24,653 bases of DNA from CAYRJA01 sp964424455 (GTDB lineage: Bacteria; Bacteroidota; Bacteroidia; Chitinophagales; UBA10324), in the NCBI GenBank assembly GCA_964424455.1, contig CAYRJA010000038.1, positions 1-24,653 on the forward strand, read 5' to 3'. This document shows positions 8,082-15,644 of the stretch, in pieces (positions within the stretch are counted from its first letter, which is position 1; the number at the start of each line of letters is the position of its first letter). Below the pieces are notes generated by a model. The model was not told the DNA's origin and made no database searches. It saw nothing but the letters and a program-made list of their open reading frames with translations. Made by a program: the position numbers and the translations under genes.

Positions 8082-8555
8082 TTAATTTAACGATTCCACG
8101 GCAGATTTGATTGCCTGCATATTAGGATAGTCTCCGGGATTAGGAAGAATTTCCGCAAAACGAATCACCCCATTCTTGTCAATAACGAATGAAGCTCTCT
8201 TTGCAACTCCTTTGTATTCTACGCCTCCCCATTTTTCTACGAATGAATCATAAAGCGGACACACTTCTTTATTGAAATCGGAAAGCAGAGTAAAGCCCAG
8301 ATTATAGTGTTTCTTGAATTGTTTTTGAGTGAAAAGAGAATCCACGCTAATACCAATGACCTTTGCATTCAACTTGTCGTAAGATGCAAGGTTTTCGTGC
8401 ATTTCACATACCTCTTTATCACAAACACCTGAAAAGGCAAAAGGGAAAAAAAGCAGTACTACATTTTTTCCTTTAAGATCATGAAGAGAAACCTTTTGTT
8501 TCTCAGTATCAAACAATGTAAAATTAGGAGCTGTTTGTCCCACTGAAATTGCCAT
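8082..8555 (-). CDS. Peroxiredoxin, AhpE/Bcp-like
   Basis: A 157-residue thioredoxin-fold peroxidase that reduces hydrogen peroxide and organic hydroperoxides. The active-site motif is PFAFSGVC (38-45), with peroxidatic Cys45 and the supporting Pro38 and Ser42. A second cysteine at 50 could form a resolving disulfide in the same helix, or the protein may act as a 1-Cys enzyme reduced by low-molecular-weight thiol. Further family marks are SVDSLFTQKQF and KRASFVIDKNGVI, which contains the conserved arginine. No signal peptide is present, so it is cytoplasmic. The bacillithiol gene bshC occurs in the same window, so bacillithiol is a possible reductant; that link is inference. It appears monocistronic. 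Confidence 0.9.
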   Translation of the reverse strand: MAISVGQTAPNFTLFDTEKQKVSLHDLKGKNVVLLFFPFAFSGVCDKEVCEMHENLASYDKLNAKVIGISVDSLFTQKQFKKHYNLGFTLLSDFNKEVCPLYDSFVEKWGGVEYKGVAKRASFVIDKNGVIRFAEILPNPGDYPNMQAIKSAVESLN

Positions 8556-8631
8556 AATGAATTATTTAGTTTTGTTAACGATTTTCAAGATTAACAACAT
8601 TTACACTAAATAAAGTTCATTATAATAAAAA

Positions 8632-8658
8632 AAGCAGCTCTGTTTTTCAGAACTGCTT
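8632..8658 (-). terminator. Terminator of the 154-aa T9SS-tail protein gene
   Basis: An 11-bp stem with one mismatch (8632-8642 with 8648-8658) and a five-base loop. On the minus strand it is followed by a run of Ts. It lies 22 bases beyond the stop of the short secreted-protein gene and separates it from the peroxiredoxin gene. Confidence 0.8.
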
Positions 8659-8680
8659 CAGTAATAATTTATTTTGATAT

Positions 8681-9145
8681 TTATTGCTTAGGCAATAAGA
8701 GCGTTTCATAAAATGCTTGTCCATTGTAAAGTGCAGCAATAAAGCACTCGCCGGGAACATAATCATAACGCGGGCTTATCTGTAAAACAAACTCTCCGCT
8801 GCTATTTGTCAATTCTTCGTTGTTGTAAATTATTTTTCCGCTTACATCATAAACAAGCACTTTCACTATTTGGTTAGGAATTGCAGATGATACTGATAAA
8901 TAGGTTTTCCCTTTTGTTGGAAAAGAGTACAACTGGAAATCTGCTTCTTTAGTGTTAGTTTGGGAATAATTAACCGCTTCTCCTGCATTAGTAATTGAAC
9001 TGTTTATCTGATGCTGACGATTGACGAAACTTACCTTTTGTCTGTTATCGCTGCTGGCTACGGCTTCCTGTGCAACCACACAATAATTACTGAATAGCAT
9101 GGTAGTTAAAGCAATTACAAATAAATATGGATGAAAAGATTTCAT
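8681..9145 (-). CDS. Small secreted protein consisting largely of a T9SS-like sorting tail
   Basis: A 154-residue protein with a signal peptide (residues 1 to about 25, ending CVVAQ). A short polar stretch of about 45 residues (26-70) follows, and then a C-terminal region that resembles a T9SS type A sorting domain. FQLYSFPTKGKTYLSVS replaces the usual YPNP opening; KVLVYDVSGKIIY is the core strand; GECFIAALYNGQ is the final part. Almost nothing is left over to be cargo. It may be a small surface protein, a decayed remnant of a larger secreted protein, or a peptide exported for another role. It has its own terminator, so it is probably expressed. I do not recognise the N-terminal segment. Confidence 0.75.
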   Translation of the reverse strand: MKSFHPYLFVIALTTMLFSNYCVVAQEAVASSDNRQKVSFVNRQHQINSSITNAGEAVNYSQTNTKEADFQLYSFPTKGKTYLSVSSAIPNQIVKVLVYDVSGKIIYNNEELTNSSGEFVLQISPRYDYVPGECFIAALYNGQAFYETLLLPKQ

Positions 9146-9202
9146 AGAGAGATATTAAAAATCAACCCCTCTAACGCAGCTATTTTAAAAAGGTTTAGAA
9201 AT

Positions 9203-9228
9203 ATTTTGCCCCATATATTCGGCAAAAT
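9203..9228 (-). other. Hairpin downstream of tRNA-Leu, possible terminator
   Basis: A perfect 8-bp stem ATTTTGCC / GGCAAAAT around a ten-base loop lies 21 bases past the tRNA-Leu 3' end. The T-rich run lies before the hairpin on the minus strand rather than after it, so this is not a standard intrinsic terminator. It may instead protect the tRNA precursor's 3' end or lie in the leader of the downstream small secreted-protein gene. Confidence 0.35.
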
Positions 9229-9248
9229 AAAAAAGAAATTACTAACGG

Positions 9249-9330
9249 TGCCTGAGACGAGATTCGAACTCGTACGCCTCGCGGCGCTACCACCTCAAAG
9301 TAGTGCGTCTACCAATTTCGCCACCCAGGC
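9249..9330 (-). tRNA. tRNA-Leu (anticodon GAG)
   Basis: The minus strand gives an 82-nt class II tRNA. The acceptor stem GCCTGGG pairs with CTCAGGC; the D arm holds TGGCGAAATTGGTAGACGC; the anticodon loop TTGAGGT carries GAG. A variable arm with paired GCGCCGCGAGGCGT and a T arm with GTTCGAATC follow, with discriminator A. It reads CUU/CUC leucine codons. The 3' CCA is not encoded (ACCG follows). A 76-codon open frame on the plus strand across this gene is spurious. Confidence 0.95.
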
Positions 9331-9344
9331 AAATTGTGGGGCTG

Positions 9345-9374
9345 CAAATGTAAAAAGGTAAGCCGGAGATTCAA
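9345..9374 (-). promoter_or_regulatory. Promoter of tRNA-Leu
   Basis: On the minus strand the -7 box TACATTTG (complement of 9345-9352) is preceded by TTG with exactly the same 19-base spacing as the tRNA-Ser promoter. The -33 box is ATTG rather than TTTG. The -7 box ends 14 bases before the mature tRNA, leaving a short 5' leader for RNase P. Confidence 0.65.
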
Positions 9375-9582
9375 TACCTAAGATATTATGATTCAGATAT
9401 TTTTTCAGGAGATAATTGATACACTCAAATAAGTTTACAATATTTTACAAAGGAAATGCTATGGCTGGCTAATATTGAAGTTTACAAATTCTGTCTAAAC
9501 AAATAATATCCTCTTTTTTTATTCAATCTATTATTATTGTGCTCTCAATCATTTCAGTTTCACTACTAAACTCTTCAATCTT

Positions 9583-10797
9583 ATGAAAAAGATTTTACCT
9601 CTCTTATTATTCCTTGGCTTAGCAGCTAATCTGCATGCACAGCAACATAATTCCATTCGTAAACCGTTGCCGCCTGCTCTTCACCATCCTACGATATCTT
9701 CATCTGTTACACTAAACCGTGCGAACATGGTATCGGATTGGTACAATTATCCCAATACGCTTTATGAAATTCTTGGTGATATCACCTCCTATCGTTTTTT
9801 GATTTTCCCTGACTCAACTGTTCTTATTTCGGATGGTTCTTCGATGGTAAGCCCTCTGATTCATTCTGTAGGACAGGTATTTGATCCTAAAGATCCGAAT
9901 TTCGATGCTTTGAATGTTGCATTGTCACAATATGTACCATACACTTTAGATTCCATTGCATTTGGCTACCGTTACTGGCGTTTTCAAGATAACGCACCCG
10001 ACACATTGATTGTACAGATTTATACTGACAATAAAATAATCTCCGAACCGGATCCGGGCTGGGCAAGCGGAGCTTCCTTTGCCACAGTAGAATATGATTA
10101 CACTAAGAATCTTGGTAAGTTTTCTTCCTTTACAGATACCATTCTACTTACCAATGCCGATACCATTAGTACTGATATTGCTCTGATTACTCTTCCTGTA
10201 AATCTTTCGGTAGCTGCAGGGAAAAAAGTAGCCGCTACAATTACTTATTTCCCCGGGAATCCTTATGCAGCAGGCGACACACTTGACGCTGAAGCAAATG
10301 CAGTAAAAAAAATTAATGCTGTTGAGCTTTACGACTATGGTACCGACTATGTGATTCCACATTACTTCAACAATGAATTGGATGCAGAAACTTCTGTCAG
10401 GTACAACATGAATACGAACGGATGGAATGGATATTATTTTCCCGGCACTGCCTTTAGTGATGATGAGTTTTTCCATTCTGATATTTCATGGAAAATTACT
10501 TACGACCAATCTGTTTTAGGTCTTAATACAGTTAAAGTTGCTGATGGTGTTACAGTATTTCCAAATCCAACTGACGGTCAGTTTACAGTGGAGATGAACA
10601 GCGCTGAATTTGAAAAGGCATTTATTTCCGTTTACAACCTATTAGGTGAAGAGGTGCTGTTAAAAAGTGTAGAATTAAAAGCAGGGAAAAATTCCATAGA
10701 ACTTAATCTTCCTGAGAGTTGTGCTGAAGGTCTTTATCAATTGAGCATTAAAACAGGTAAATCTCAGTATAATACTTCCATTTTTTATCAGCCATAA
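9583..10797 (+). CDS. Secreted protein with T9SS type A C-terminal sorting domain
   Basis: A 404-residue secreted protein of unknown activity. The signal peptide spans about residues 1-19 (ending LHAQ). A long beta-rich middle section rich in Tyr, Asp and Thr follows, without recognisable catalytic motifs. Residues from about 317 to 404 form the T9SS sorting tail: VTVFPNPTDG (323-332), then AFISVYNLLGEEV, then GLYQLSIKTGKSQ. It should be exported by Sec and then by the type IX system and end at the cell surface. The next gene, a GT-C/TPR membrane protein, starts 17 bases after the stop on the same strand, so they are probably co-transcribed. Its middle section contains many Asp-Thr and Asp-Ser pairs that could be glycosylated, which is only a suggestion. 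No clear promoter was found in the 252-base AT-rich gap upstream (9331-9582) beyond the tRNA-Leu promoter on the other strand. Confidence 0.85.
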   Translation: MKKILPLLLFLGLAANLHAQQHNSIRKPLPPALHHPTISSSVTLNRANMVSDWYNYPNTLYEILGDITSYRFLIFPDSTVLISDGSSMVSPLIHSVGQVFDPKDPNFDALNVALSQYVPYTLDSIAFGYRYWRFQDNAPDTLIVQIYTDNKIISEPDPGWASGASFATVEYDYTKNLGKFSSFTDTILLTNADTISTDIALITLPVNLSVAAGKKVAATITYFPGNPYAAGDTLDAEANAVKKINAVELYDYGTDYVIPHYFNNELDAETSVRYNMNTNGWNGYYFPGTAFSDDEFFHSDISWKITYDQSVLGLNTVKVADGVTVFPNPTDGQFTVEMNSAEFEKAFISVYNLLGEEVLLKSVELKAGKNSIELNLPESCAEGLYQLSIKTGKSQYNTSIFYQP

Positions 10798-10814
10798 ATT
10801 GTAAAAGAGAACTA

Positions 10815-12635
10815 ATGAAAAAGAAAATTGATTTTTCTTCTTTCCAATTTCAATCAATCTTTTTTCTTTTACTCTGTTTTGTTTTTTATGGTAATACACT
10901 GCTCAATCAGTTCTGTCTTGATGATGGATTAGTATGGACAGATAACAAATTTGTTCAGGAGGGGATTAAAGGCGTTCCTGATATTTTTCTGCACGACAGT
11001 TTTTATGGTGCTATTGGGAATAATTACAATCTTGGTGGCGGCAGATGGCGACCTTTATCACTTATCACTTTTGCAATTGAACATCAGCTATATGGCAAAA
11101 CTCCGTGGGCAAGTCATTTTATCAATGTATTACTGTACGGGCTAACCGCAGTGATATTGCTATTGCTGCTTCGTAAATTTATTTTTACTAATAATCAATG
11201 GCTCGCATTTATTTCTGTTTTTCTTTTTGTAATTCATCCTGTTCATACAGAAGTAGTAGCCAATATTAAGAGTAGAGATGAAATTCTGTCATTAATTTTT
11301 CTTCTTCTCACTCTTTACCTCACATTAGATTATGTAAAATCTAAAGCTGTAACAAAAAGGTTAATGCTCGCTTTGTTGTTTTATTTCCTTGCGCTGTTGT
11401 CAAAGGAAAATGGCATCACTTTTTTATTCATCATTCCACTCACGCTCTGGTGTTTTACTGAAACCACTCTCAAGAGAATAGTTATGCTGACACTTCCATT
11501 TGTTGGAGTTGCAATTGTCTATGCTGCTATTCGTGTCGGACTGATAGGGTTCACACACGAAGAGGTGAAAGAAATTATGGACAATCCATATCTGCTGGCA
11601 ACCACTTCACAAAAATTCGCTACTATTTTTTATGTATTTCTGATTTATTACAGGTTGCTGTTTTATCCCAATCCGCTTACTTATGATTATAGCTACAATC
11701 AAATTCCTTATCGTGATTTCAGTGATAAAATGGTATTGTTCTCTATTGTTATATTTCTATTGCTTATTGCTCATGCCATCTTCTGGATACGAAAAAAAGA
11801 TCTTCTCTCCTACTGTATCTTGTTTTACTATGCAAGCATTTTCATTGTATCTAATATTATAATAAACATAGGCGCTCCGCTGGGGGAACGATTTTTATAT
11901 CAATCATCCGTTGCGTTTTGCATTGGAATTGTAACACTTGGCGACAAGATTTTTATAAAGTATTTCAAACTGAAATCTGTTACAGTTAAGTGGATTGTGG
12001 GTATATTACTTTTAGTTGTAGCTATTCCGGCATTTGCAAAAACCTATTCACGGAACAAGGTTTGGCGCTATGGCTATCTCTTGGGAATTACTGATGTTCA
12101 GTATTCACCTAATAGTGCGAAAGCAAACACCTATGCCTCCATCAATTATCTTTTATGGAGCGATACTATGAAAAATGCCGATAAACAATATTTGTATAGA
12201 GAAAAAGCTTTAACCTATTGCAGAAAATCTTATGAAATCTATCCTGACTTCTTTACTAACTATCTGAACTGGGGCGTGGTTTATTCGCGGCTCGACAGTG
12301 TGGAGAGAGCCGAATGGGCATGGAATGAAGCAAAACGGTTAACCCCAAATTCATCTGCTCTTGTTTCTTATTTTAAATATTTGTCACAGAAATATTATCC
12401 TATCGGATTACAAGCAGGCGCTGATAAAGATTTTGATAAATCAATTTTCTACTTGCGAAAGGCAACAGTGTATGATCCCGCAAATCCCGATACATGGTAC
12501 AATCTCGGTGGTGTTTATTTTACTGTTAAAAAATTTGACAGCGCACGAATCTGCTGGGAAAAAACTCTTCAGTTAAAGCCAAACTATATTCAGGCACAGC
12601 AAGGGATTAATGCTTTAGCCACCCAGACAAAATAA
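10815..12635 (+). CDS. TMTC-like GT-C membrane glycosyltransferase with C-terminal TPR repeats
   Basis: A 606-residue inner-membrane protein with about ten hydrophobic segments in the first 410 residues, followed by a soluble TPR-type region (about 432-600). Features match the TMTC/PMT-like GT-C fold, which uses polyprenyl-phosphate sugars as donors. These are an acidic Asp36-Asp37 pair in the first outside loop (FCLDDGLVW), a GGRWRPL stretch (75-81), HPVHTEVVAN (141-150) followed by the KSRDEIL segment, SKENG (196-200), and GERFLY (357-362). By analogy the Asp pair would be the metal or catalytic site, and the TPRs would sit in the periplasm and bind acceptors. It follows a T9SS cargo gene by 17 bases. 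A second protein of the same design is encoded at 19307-21094. Function as a protein glycosyltransferase is inferred, not shown. Confidence 0.75.
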   Translation: MKKKIDFSSFQFQSIFFLLLCFVFYGNTLLNQFCLDDGLVWTDNKFVQEGIKGVPDIFLHDSFYGAIGNNYNLGGGRWRPLSLITFAIEHQLYGKTPWASHFINVLLYGLTAVILLLLLRKFIFTNNQWLAFISVFLFVIHPVHTEVVANIKSRDEILSLIFLLLTLYLTLDYVKSKAVTKRLMLALLFYFLALLSKENGITFLFIIPLTLWCFTETTLKRIVMLTLPFVGVAIVYAAIRVGLIGFTHEEVKEIMDNPYLLATTSQKFATIFYVFLIYYRLLFYPNPLTYDYSYNQIPYRDFSDKMVLFSIVIFLLLIAHAIFWIRKKDLLSYCILFYYASIFIVSNIIINIGAPLGERFLYQSSVAFCIGIVTLGDKIFIKYFKLKSVTVKWIVGILLLVVAIPAFAKTYSRNKVWRYGYLLGITDVQYSPNSAKANTYASINYLLWSDTMKNADKQYLYREKALTYCRKSYEIYPDFFTNYLNWGVVYSRLDSVERAEWAWNEAKRLTPNSSALVSYFKYLSQKYYPIGLQAGADKDFDKSIFYLRKATVYDPANPDTWYNLGGVYFTVKKFDSARICWEKTLQLKPNYIQAQQGINALATQTK

Positions 12636-12638
12636 GCG

Positions 12639-12663
12639 TTTTACCTTGTAGAATCTGGTAAAA
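12639..12663 (+). terminator. Possible weak terminator after the first GT-C/TPR gene
   Basis: TTTTACC and GGTAAAA form a 7-bp stem with an eleven-base loop, starting three bases after the stop codon. It is followed by AAATTTTT. The low GC and long loop make it a weak candidate. Confidence 0.35.
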
Positions 12664-12673
12664 AAATTTTTCT

Positions 12674-12705
12674 ATTGACTTTATTAAAATTAGTTACTAT
12701 ATTTC
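12674..12705 (+). promoter_or_regulatory. Possible promoter of the 126-aa coiled-coil gene
   Basis: ATTG, 20 bases, then TATATTTC: a near match to the Bacteroidota TTTG / TAnnTTTG promoter, with one difference at the last base of the -7 box. It would give a leader of roughly 65-70 bases before the ATG at 12780. Confidence 0.4.
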
Positions 12706-12779
12706 GATTTAGTTCTTACATAAGCTAAATTTCAAATCAGTTCCATTTTAAATTCACCTCATTCAAAATTCTAAAACCC

Positions 12780-13160
12780 ATGGAGACTTTAAATCCAATT
12801 GAGATTCACCATGAACATAAAACATGGCTCAACAAACTTGATTTCTATCGTGATGAACTAAAAATCATGAGGAAACGACTGGAGGAAGTTGCCGGTAAAA
12901 ACACTGACCGGCGAATATTAGCTCTGATAGAGCAGTTCCAGAATCAACTTATTGTTCAGAATAATAATTTAGATGAGATTCGACACGAAGTGAAGCAGTA
13001 TGAGAACCGGTTGGAGAAGAAAATGGGGAAAAATTTTATTGCAACAATGCATGAAGAAGATAACGATTATGTAAGCCGGAAAGATGAAGTATTAAGTTTT
13101 GAGCGTGTTTTTAATGAACTAAGAAAAGAAATAATTCAATTCTTTGCCCATACAATGTAA
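12780..13160 (+). CDS. Small coiled-coil protein of unknown function
   Basis: A 126-residue cytoplasmic protein without signal peptide or membrane helix. Nearly the whole sequence is charged and helical. Residues 20-85 have heptad-like spacing of hydrophobic residues (RDELKIMRKRLEEVAG, then QFQNQLIVQNNNLDEIRHEV), which suggests a coiled coil, probably oligomeric. The N-terminus contains a His-rich HHEHKTWLNKLDFYRDEL segment that looks conserved-type rather than random. I recall uncharacterised Bacteroidota proteins opening in this way but know of no function. It is a single gene with a possible promoter at 12674-12705 and the very strong terminator at 13246-13284. No catalytic motif is visible. 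Confidence 0.8.
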   Translation: METLNPIEIHHEHKTWLNKLDFYRDELKIMRKRLEEVAGKNTDRRILALIEQFQNQLIVQNNNLDEIRHEVKQYENRLEKKMGKNFIATMHEEDNDYVSRKDEVLSFERVFNELRKEIIQFFAHTM

Positions 13161-13168
13161 TTTACTGG

Positions 13169-13243
13169 TATGCTGAACAAAGTGAAACATCTTGTCAGCT
13201 AATATGAATTCCTGTATAGGAATTTCCCATTGCTCAGAATGAT
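13169..13243. repeat. Degenerate dispersed REP-like repeat
   Basis: TATGCTGAACAAAGTGAAACATCTTG (13169-13194) and CATTGCTCAGAATGAT (13228-13243) are degenerate versions of the two halves of the unit at 2706-2845. Between them AATTCCT / AGGAATT (13207-13224) forms its own small hairpin. The element sits in the 3' region of the coiled-coil gene, just before the terminator. Confidence 0.5.
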
Positions 13244-13245
13244 AT

Positions 13246-13284
13246 TAATAAAAAGAGGCGATATATTATCGCCTCTTTTTATTA
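13246..13284. terminator. Strong bidirectional terminator
   Basis: A perfect 18-bp inverted repeat with a three-base loop. The centre is GAGGCGATA / TATCGCCTC, and A-runs and T-runs on the flanks give five Ts on each strand. It lies between convergent genes, the coiled-coil gene (+) and the cyclophilin gene (-), and should terminate both. One copy of the CTGTAACAG word starts two bases after it (13286-13294). Confidence 0.9.
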
Positions 13285-13298
13285 GCTGTAACAGAAAA

Positions 13299-13886
13299 TT
13301 ATTTTGATTTCAATTCACCACAATCTGCTATTACAATCTTTTTTGAAGTAGCTCCATTTGGACTGCCAAATGATTCTATTTTTTTAACAACATCCATTCC
13401 TTCCACTACTTTACCGAAAACAGTATGGTATCCGTTTAACCATGGAGTAAGTGCAGTGGTAATGAAGAACTGTGAACCGTTTGTGTTTGGTCCCGCATTA
13501 GCCATTGCAAGAAGTCCTGTTTCAGTAAATTGTAGAGTGAAATTTTCATCCGGGAATTTGTCCCCGTAAATACTTTTTCCTCCGGTTCCGTTACCATTGG
13601 TAAAATCGCCTCCCTGACACATAAAATTCGGAATTACACGATGGAAAACAGATCCTTTGTATCCAAATCCCTTTTCGCCTGTGCAAAGTGCGCGAAAGTT
13701 TTCGGCGGTTTTAGGCGCTACATCTTTGCGTAGTTCAAAAACGATACGACCTAATGATTCGCCATCTGCTGTTACATCAAAATAAACCTTTGGATTTTGT
13801 GACATTGTTTTAGGTGTTTGTGCTGTGCCGGCGAAAGTAGTAAAAACAAGTAGTGTTACAATTAATTTGATTGATTTAATCATCAT
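13299..13886 (-). CDS. Secreted cyclophilin-type peptidyl-prolyl isomerase
   Basis: A 195-residue periplasmic or secreted prolyl isomerase. The open frame extends further upstream, but I start at the ATG at 13884-13886. The first upstream ATG lies beyond the probable promoter, and this start gives a clean signal peptide (about 1-23, ending FAGTAQ). An ATG one codon later is equally possible. The isomerase domain (32-195) keeps the active site of human cyclophilin A: Arg83, Phe88, Met89, Gln91, Phe141, Trp149 and His154. It also shares long stretches such as TGEKGFGYKGS, MCQGGDFT, NGTGGKSIYG and MANAGPNTNGSQFF. The tryptophan, linked to cyclosporin binding, is absent from many bacterial cyclophilins. 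It follows bshC by 92 bases with its own promoter, and ends at the strong terminator. Confidence 0.9.
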   Translation of the reverse strand: MMIKSIKLIVTLLVFTTFAGTAQTPKTMSQNPKVYFDVTADGESLGRIVFELRKDVAPKTAENFRALCTGEKGFGYKGSVFHRVIPNFMCQGGDFTNGNGTGGKSIYGDKFPDENFTLQFTETGLLAMANAGPNTNGSQFFITTALTPWLNGYHTVFGKVVEGMDVVKKIESFGSPNGATSKKIVIADCGELKSK

Positions 13887-13910
13887 GAGTTTAATTTTTT
13901 TGATTTGAAA

Positions 13911-13918
13911 CAAAGGTA
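13911..13918 (-). promoter_or_regulatory. -7 promoter element of the cyclophilin gene
   Basis: On the minus strand this reads TACCTTTG, a match to TAnnTTTG. It ends 24 bases before the preferred ATG. Transcription from here would start downstream of the most upstream in-frame ATG (13962-13964), which is one reason to reject that longer start. No clear TTTG is at the -33 position. Confidence 0.5.
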
Positions 13919-13978
13919 GTGATAAGATAAAAATTGTGCCAGAGTAAGTGATAATTTTGTACATTATATTGTCTTGAC

Positions 13979-15580
13979 TTATTCTTCTGAAATAATAGTG
14001 AACTTTAATTCAAATGGGTCAATATTTTCCTTCAGCGCTGTGATAAATGATTGTCCGTATTTCAGATAGTACGGGATAAAATTATCATAACGTTCCTGTA
14101 AAGAGTTGTCAGGAAAAAGTTTTTCTTTTACTGAATGGATTTGCTGAATTGCGGTCTCATATTTCTTTTTCTCTGCTTTTATCAATTTATCTTCATAGTT
14201 GCCGAGAAACTTGTTAAAGTGAGTTTTCTCTGCTTCCACCATCGGCAGGATAGATTTATCAAACTTCTCTGTTTTTAGTTTCAGCAGGTTAAATACTTTC
14301 TCTGCTGCATTTCGTTCTTCTGTAATATTAATGGATAAAGAAGAATGTTGTTTCACAAATTCATTTACTAAAGCGTCTGTATTTTCAAATAATTGCAAAC
14401 CTGTAAATCCTATATTACTCCACTTCTTGTTCTGGCTTGCATCCATCCATAATACTGAGTTTCGTAAAACAACTATGGGGAAATTCAGATTAAATTTTTC
14501 AAAAGCTGATTTCAATTCCATAAAGTAAGCAACTTCAGCCCCTCCGCCTACAAAAGCCACAGACGGCAGTATCATTTCCTGATATAGCGGCCTGAGAATT
14601 ACATTCGGGCTAAACCGTTCGGGATGTTTCTTTAATTCTTCTTCCATCTGAATCAAAGAAAGTTCAATATCTGTATTCAACACTTTCCACTTATCTCCTT
14701 CCTTTATTATTCTGTTTCTTGTTTCACCAATTAGGTAAAAAAGATTAATGTCGCGGGGTTTTGCCTGTACTTTATAATTTTTCTCTAATTGCTGAGTGGA
14801 TTGCTCTATAATATGATGAATACCTTCGTATATTAAATCTTCTTTCATTACAGGAGCAAACTTTCGTTTTAACTCTTTGTTGTCTCCATCCAGAACTATT
14901 AGTCCATACTGACCAAATAATTCGTGCAGCATCCTTCTTGTGGCTGCAGCAATAGTATTCTCTGCTTTGTATGCTTCATTCAATAACTGTAACAGGCGAA
15001 CTGCCTGCTCACTTTCACCAAGAATTGTTTTCAATTCATTAAGGAGTGGCTGAAGCAATCGGGCACTCTTTCTGCCAAATGCCCCATGAATACCATCATC
15101 CCATGTTAAAGTCCTGCCAAACAAATGTACCTGACTAAGTTCTTCCGTATCATGATCTTCACTTCCCATCCAGTAAACCGGAAGAAAACGGTACACCGGA
15201 AATTCTTTATTAAGTCTTTCTGCAAGATTAATAGCTGAAATAATCTTGTACAGCAGATAAAGCGGTCCAAGAAAAAGGTTCGGCTGATGAGCTGTTACAA
15301 TTACAAAGGTCTTTTCATCCGTTAAATACTCAATGTTCCTTCCCGTTACAGATAATTCATCCTGATTAAATGAAGAGTATTGTTCTATCAACACTTCTTT
15401 CAACAAATTACGGTCAACGGATTGTTTCTGTTTATCATTAATTGCTTTTGCAAATGATTCTAACTTAAAAGGATATTTATAAAACGGATGAAGCGTATCC
15501 TTACCCTCTATATAATCAACTGCAAGATGACTGAAATAACCTGTTTGTGCGTATGGAATAGTTTCTTTTCTTATCTTCAT
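13979..15580 (-). CDS. bshC: Bacillithiol biosynthesis cysteine-adding enzyme BshC
   Basis: A 533-residue cytoplasmic protein assigned to BshC, proposed to ligate cysteine to glucosaminyl-malate in the last step of bacillithiol synthesis. Family marks are TAHQPNLFLGPLY (96-108) in the Rossmann-like nucleotide-binding core, VYWMGSEDHD (135-144), FSPNVILRPLYQE (323-335) and FVGGGAEVAY (343-352). A helical, charged segment at about 415-480 fits the coiled coil seen in BshC. Length agrees with the family. It follows rimO by 64 bases on the same strand, probably as a downstream cistron or with its own weak promoter. The other bacillithiol genes (bshA, bshB) are not in the window. The peroxiredoxin at 8082-8555 is a plausible user of the thiol, by inference only. 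Confidence 0.95.
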   Translation of the reverse strand: MKIRKETIPYAQTGYFSHLAVDYIEGKDTLHPFYKYPFKLESFAKAINDKQKQSVDRNLLKEVLIEQYSSFNQDELSVTGRNIEYLTDEKTFVIVTAHQPNLFLGPLYLLYKIISAINLAERLNKEFPVYRFLPVYWMGSEDHDTEELSQVHLFGRTLTWDDGIHGAFGRKSARLLQPLLNELKTILGESEQAVRLLQLLNEAYKAENTIAAATRRMLHELFGQYGLIVLDGDNKELKRKFAPVMKEDLIYEGIHHIIEQSTQQLEKNYKVQAKPRDINLFYLIGETRNRIIKEGDKWKVLNTDIELSLIQMEEELKKHPERFSPNVILRPLYQEMILPSVAFVGGGAEVAYFMELKSAFEKFNLNFPIVVLRNSVLWMDASQNKKWSNIGFTGLQLFENTDALVNEFVKQHSSLSINITEERNAAEKVFNLLKLKTEKFDKSILPMVEAEKTHFNKFLGNYEDKLIKAEKKKYETAIQQIHSVKEKLFPDNSLQERYDNFIPYYLKYGQSFITALKENIDPFELKFTIISEE

Positions 15581-15644
15581 TGATGTATAAGTATAATAAA
15601 AGAGTTATGGGATTAATAACTTCTCACAACCTTTAGTTTTGCAG

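Noticed and set aside
9131..9361. 76-codon open frame (+)
   Set aside because: It crosses the tRNA-Leu gene on the opposite strand and its promoter; such frames are chance.
13887..13964. Longer N-terminus for the cyclophilin
   Set aside because: The added residues precede a probable promoter box and would bury the signal peptide inside the protein.
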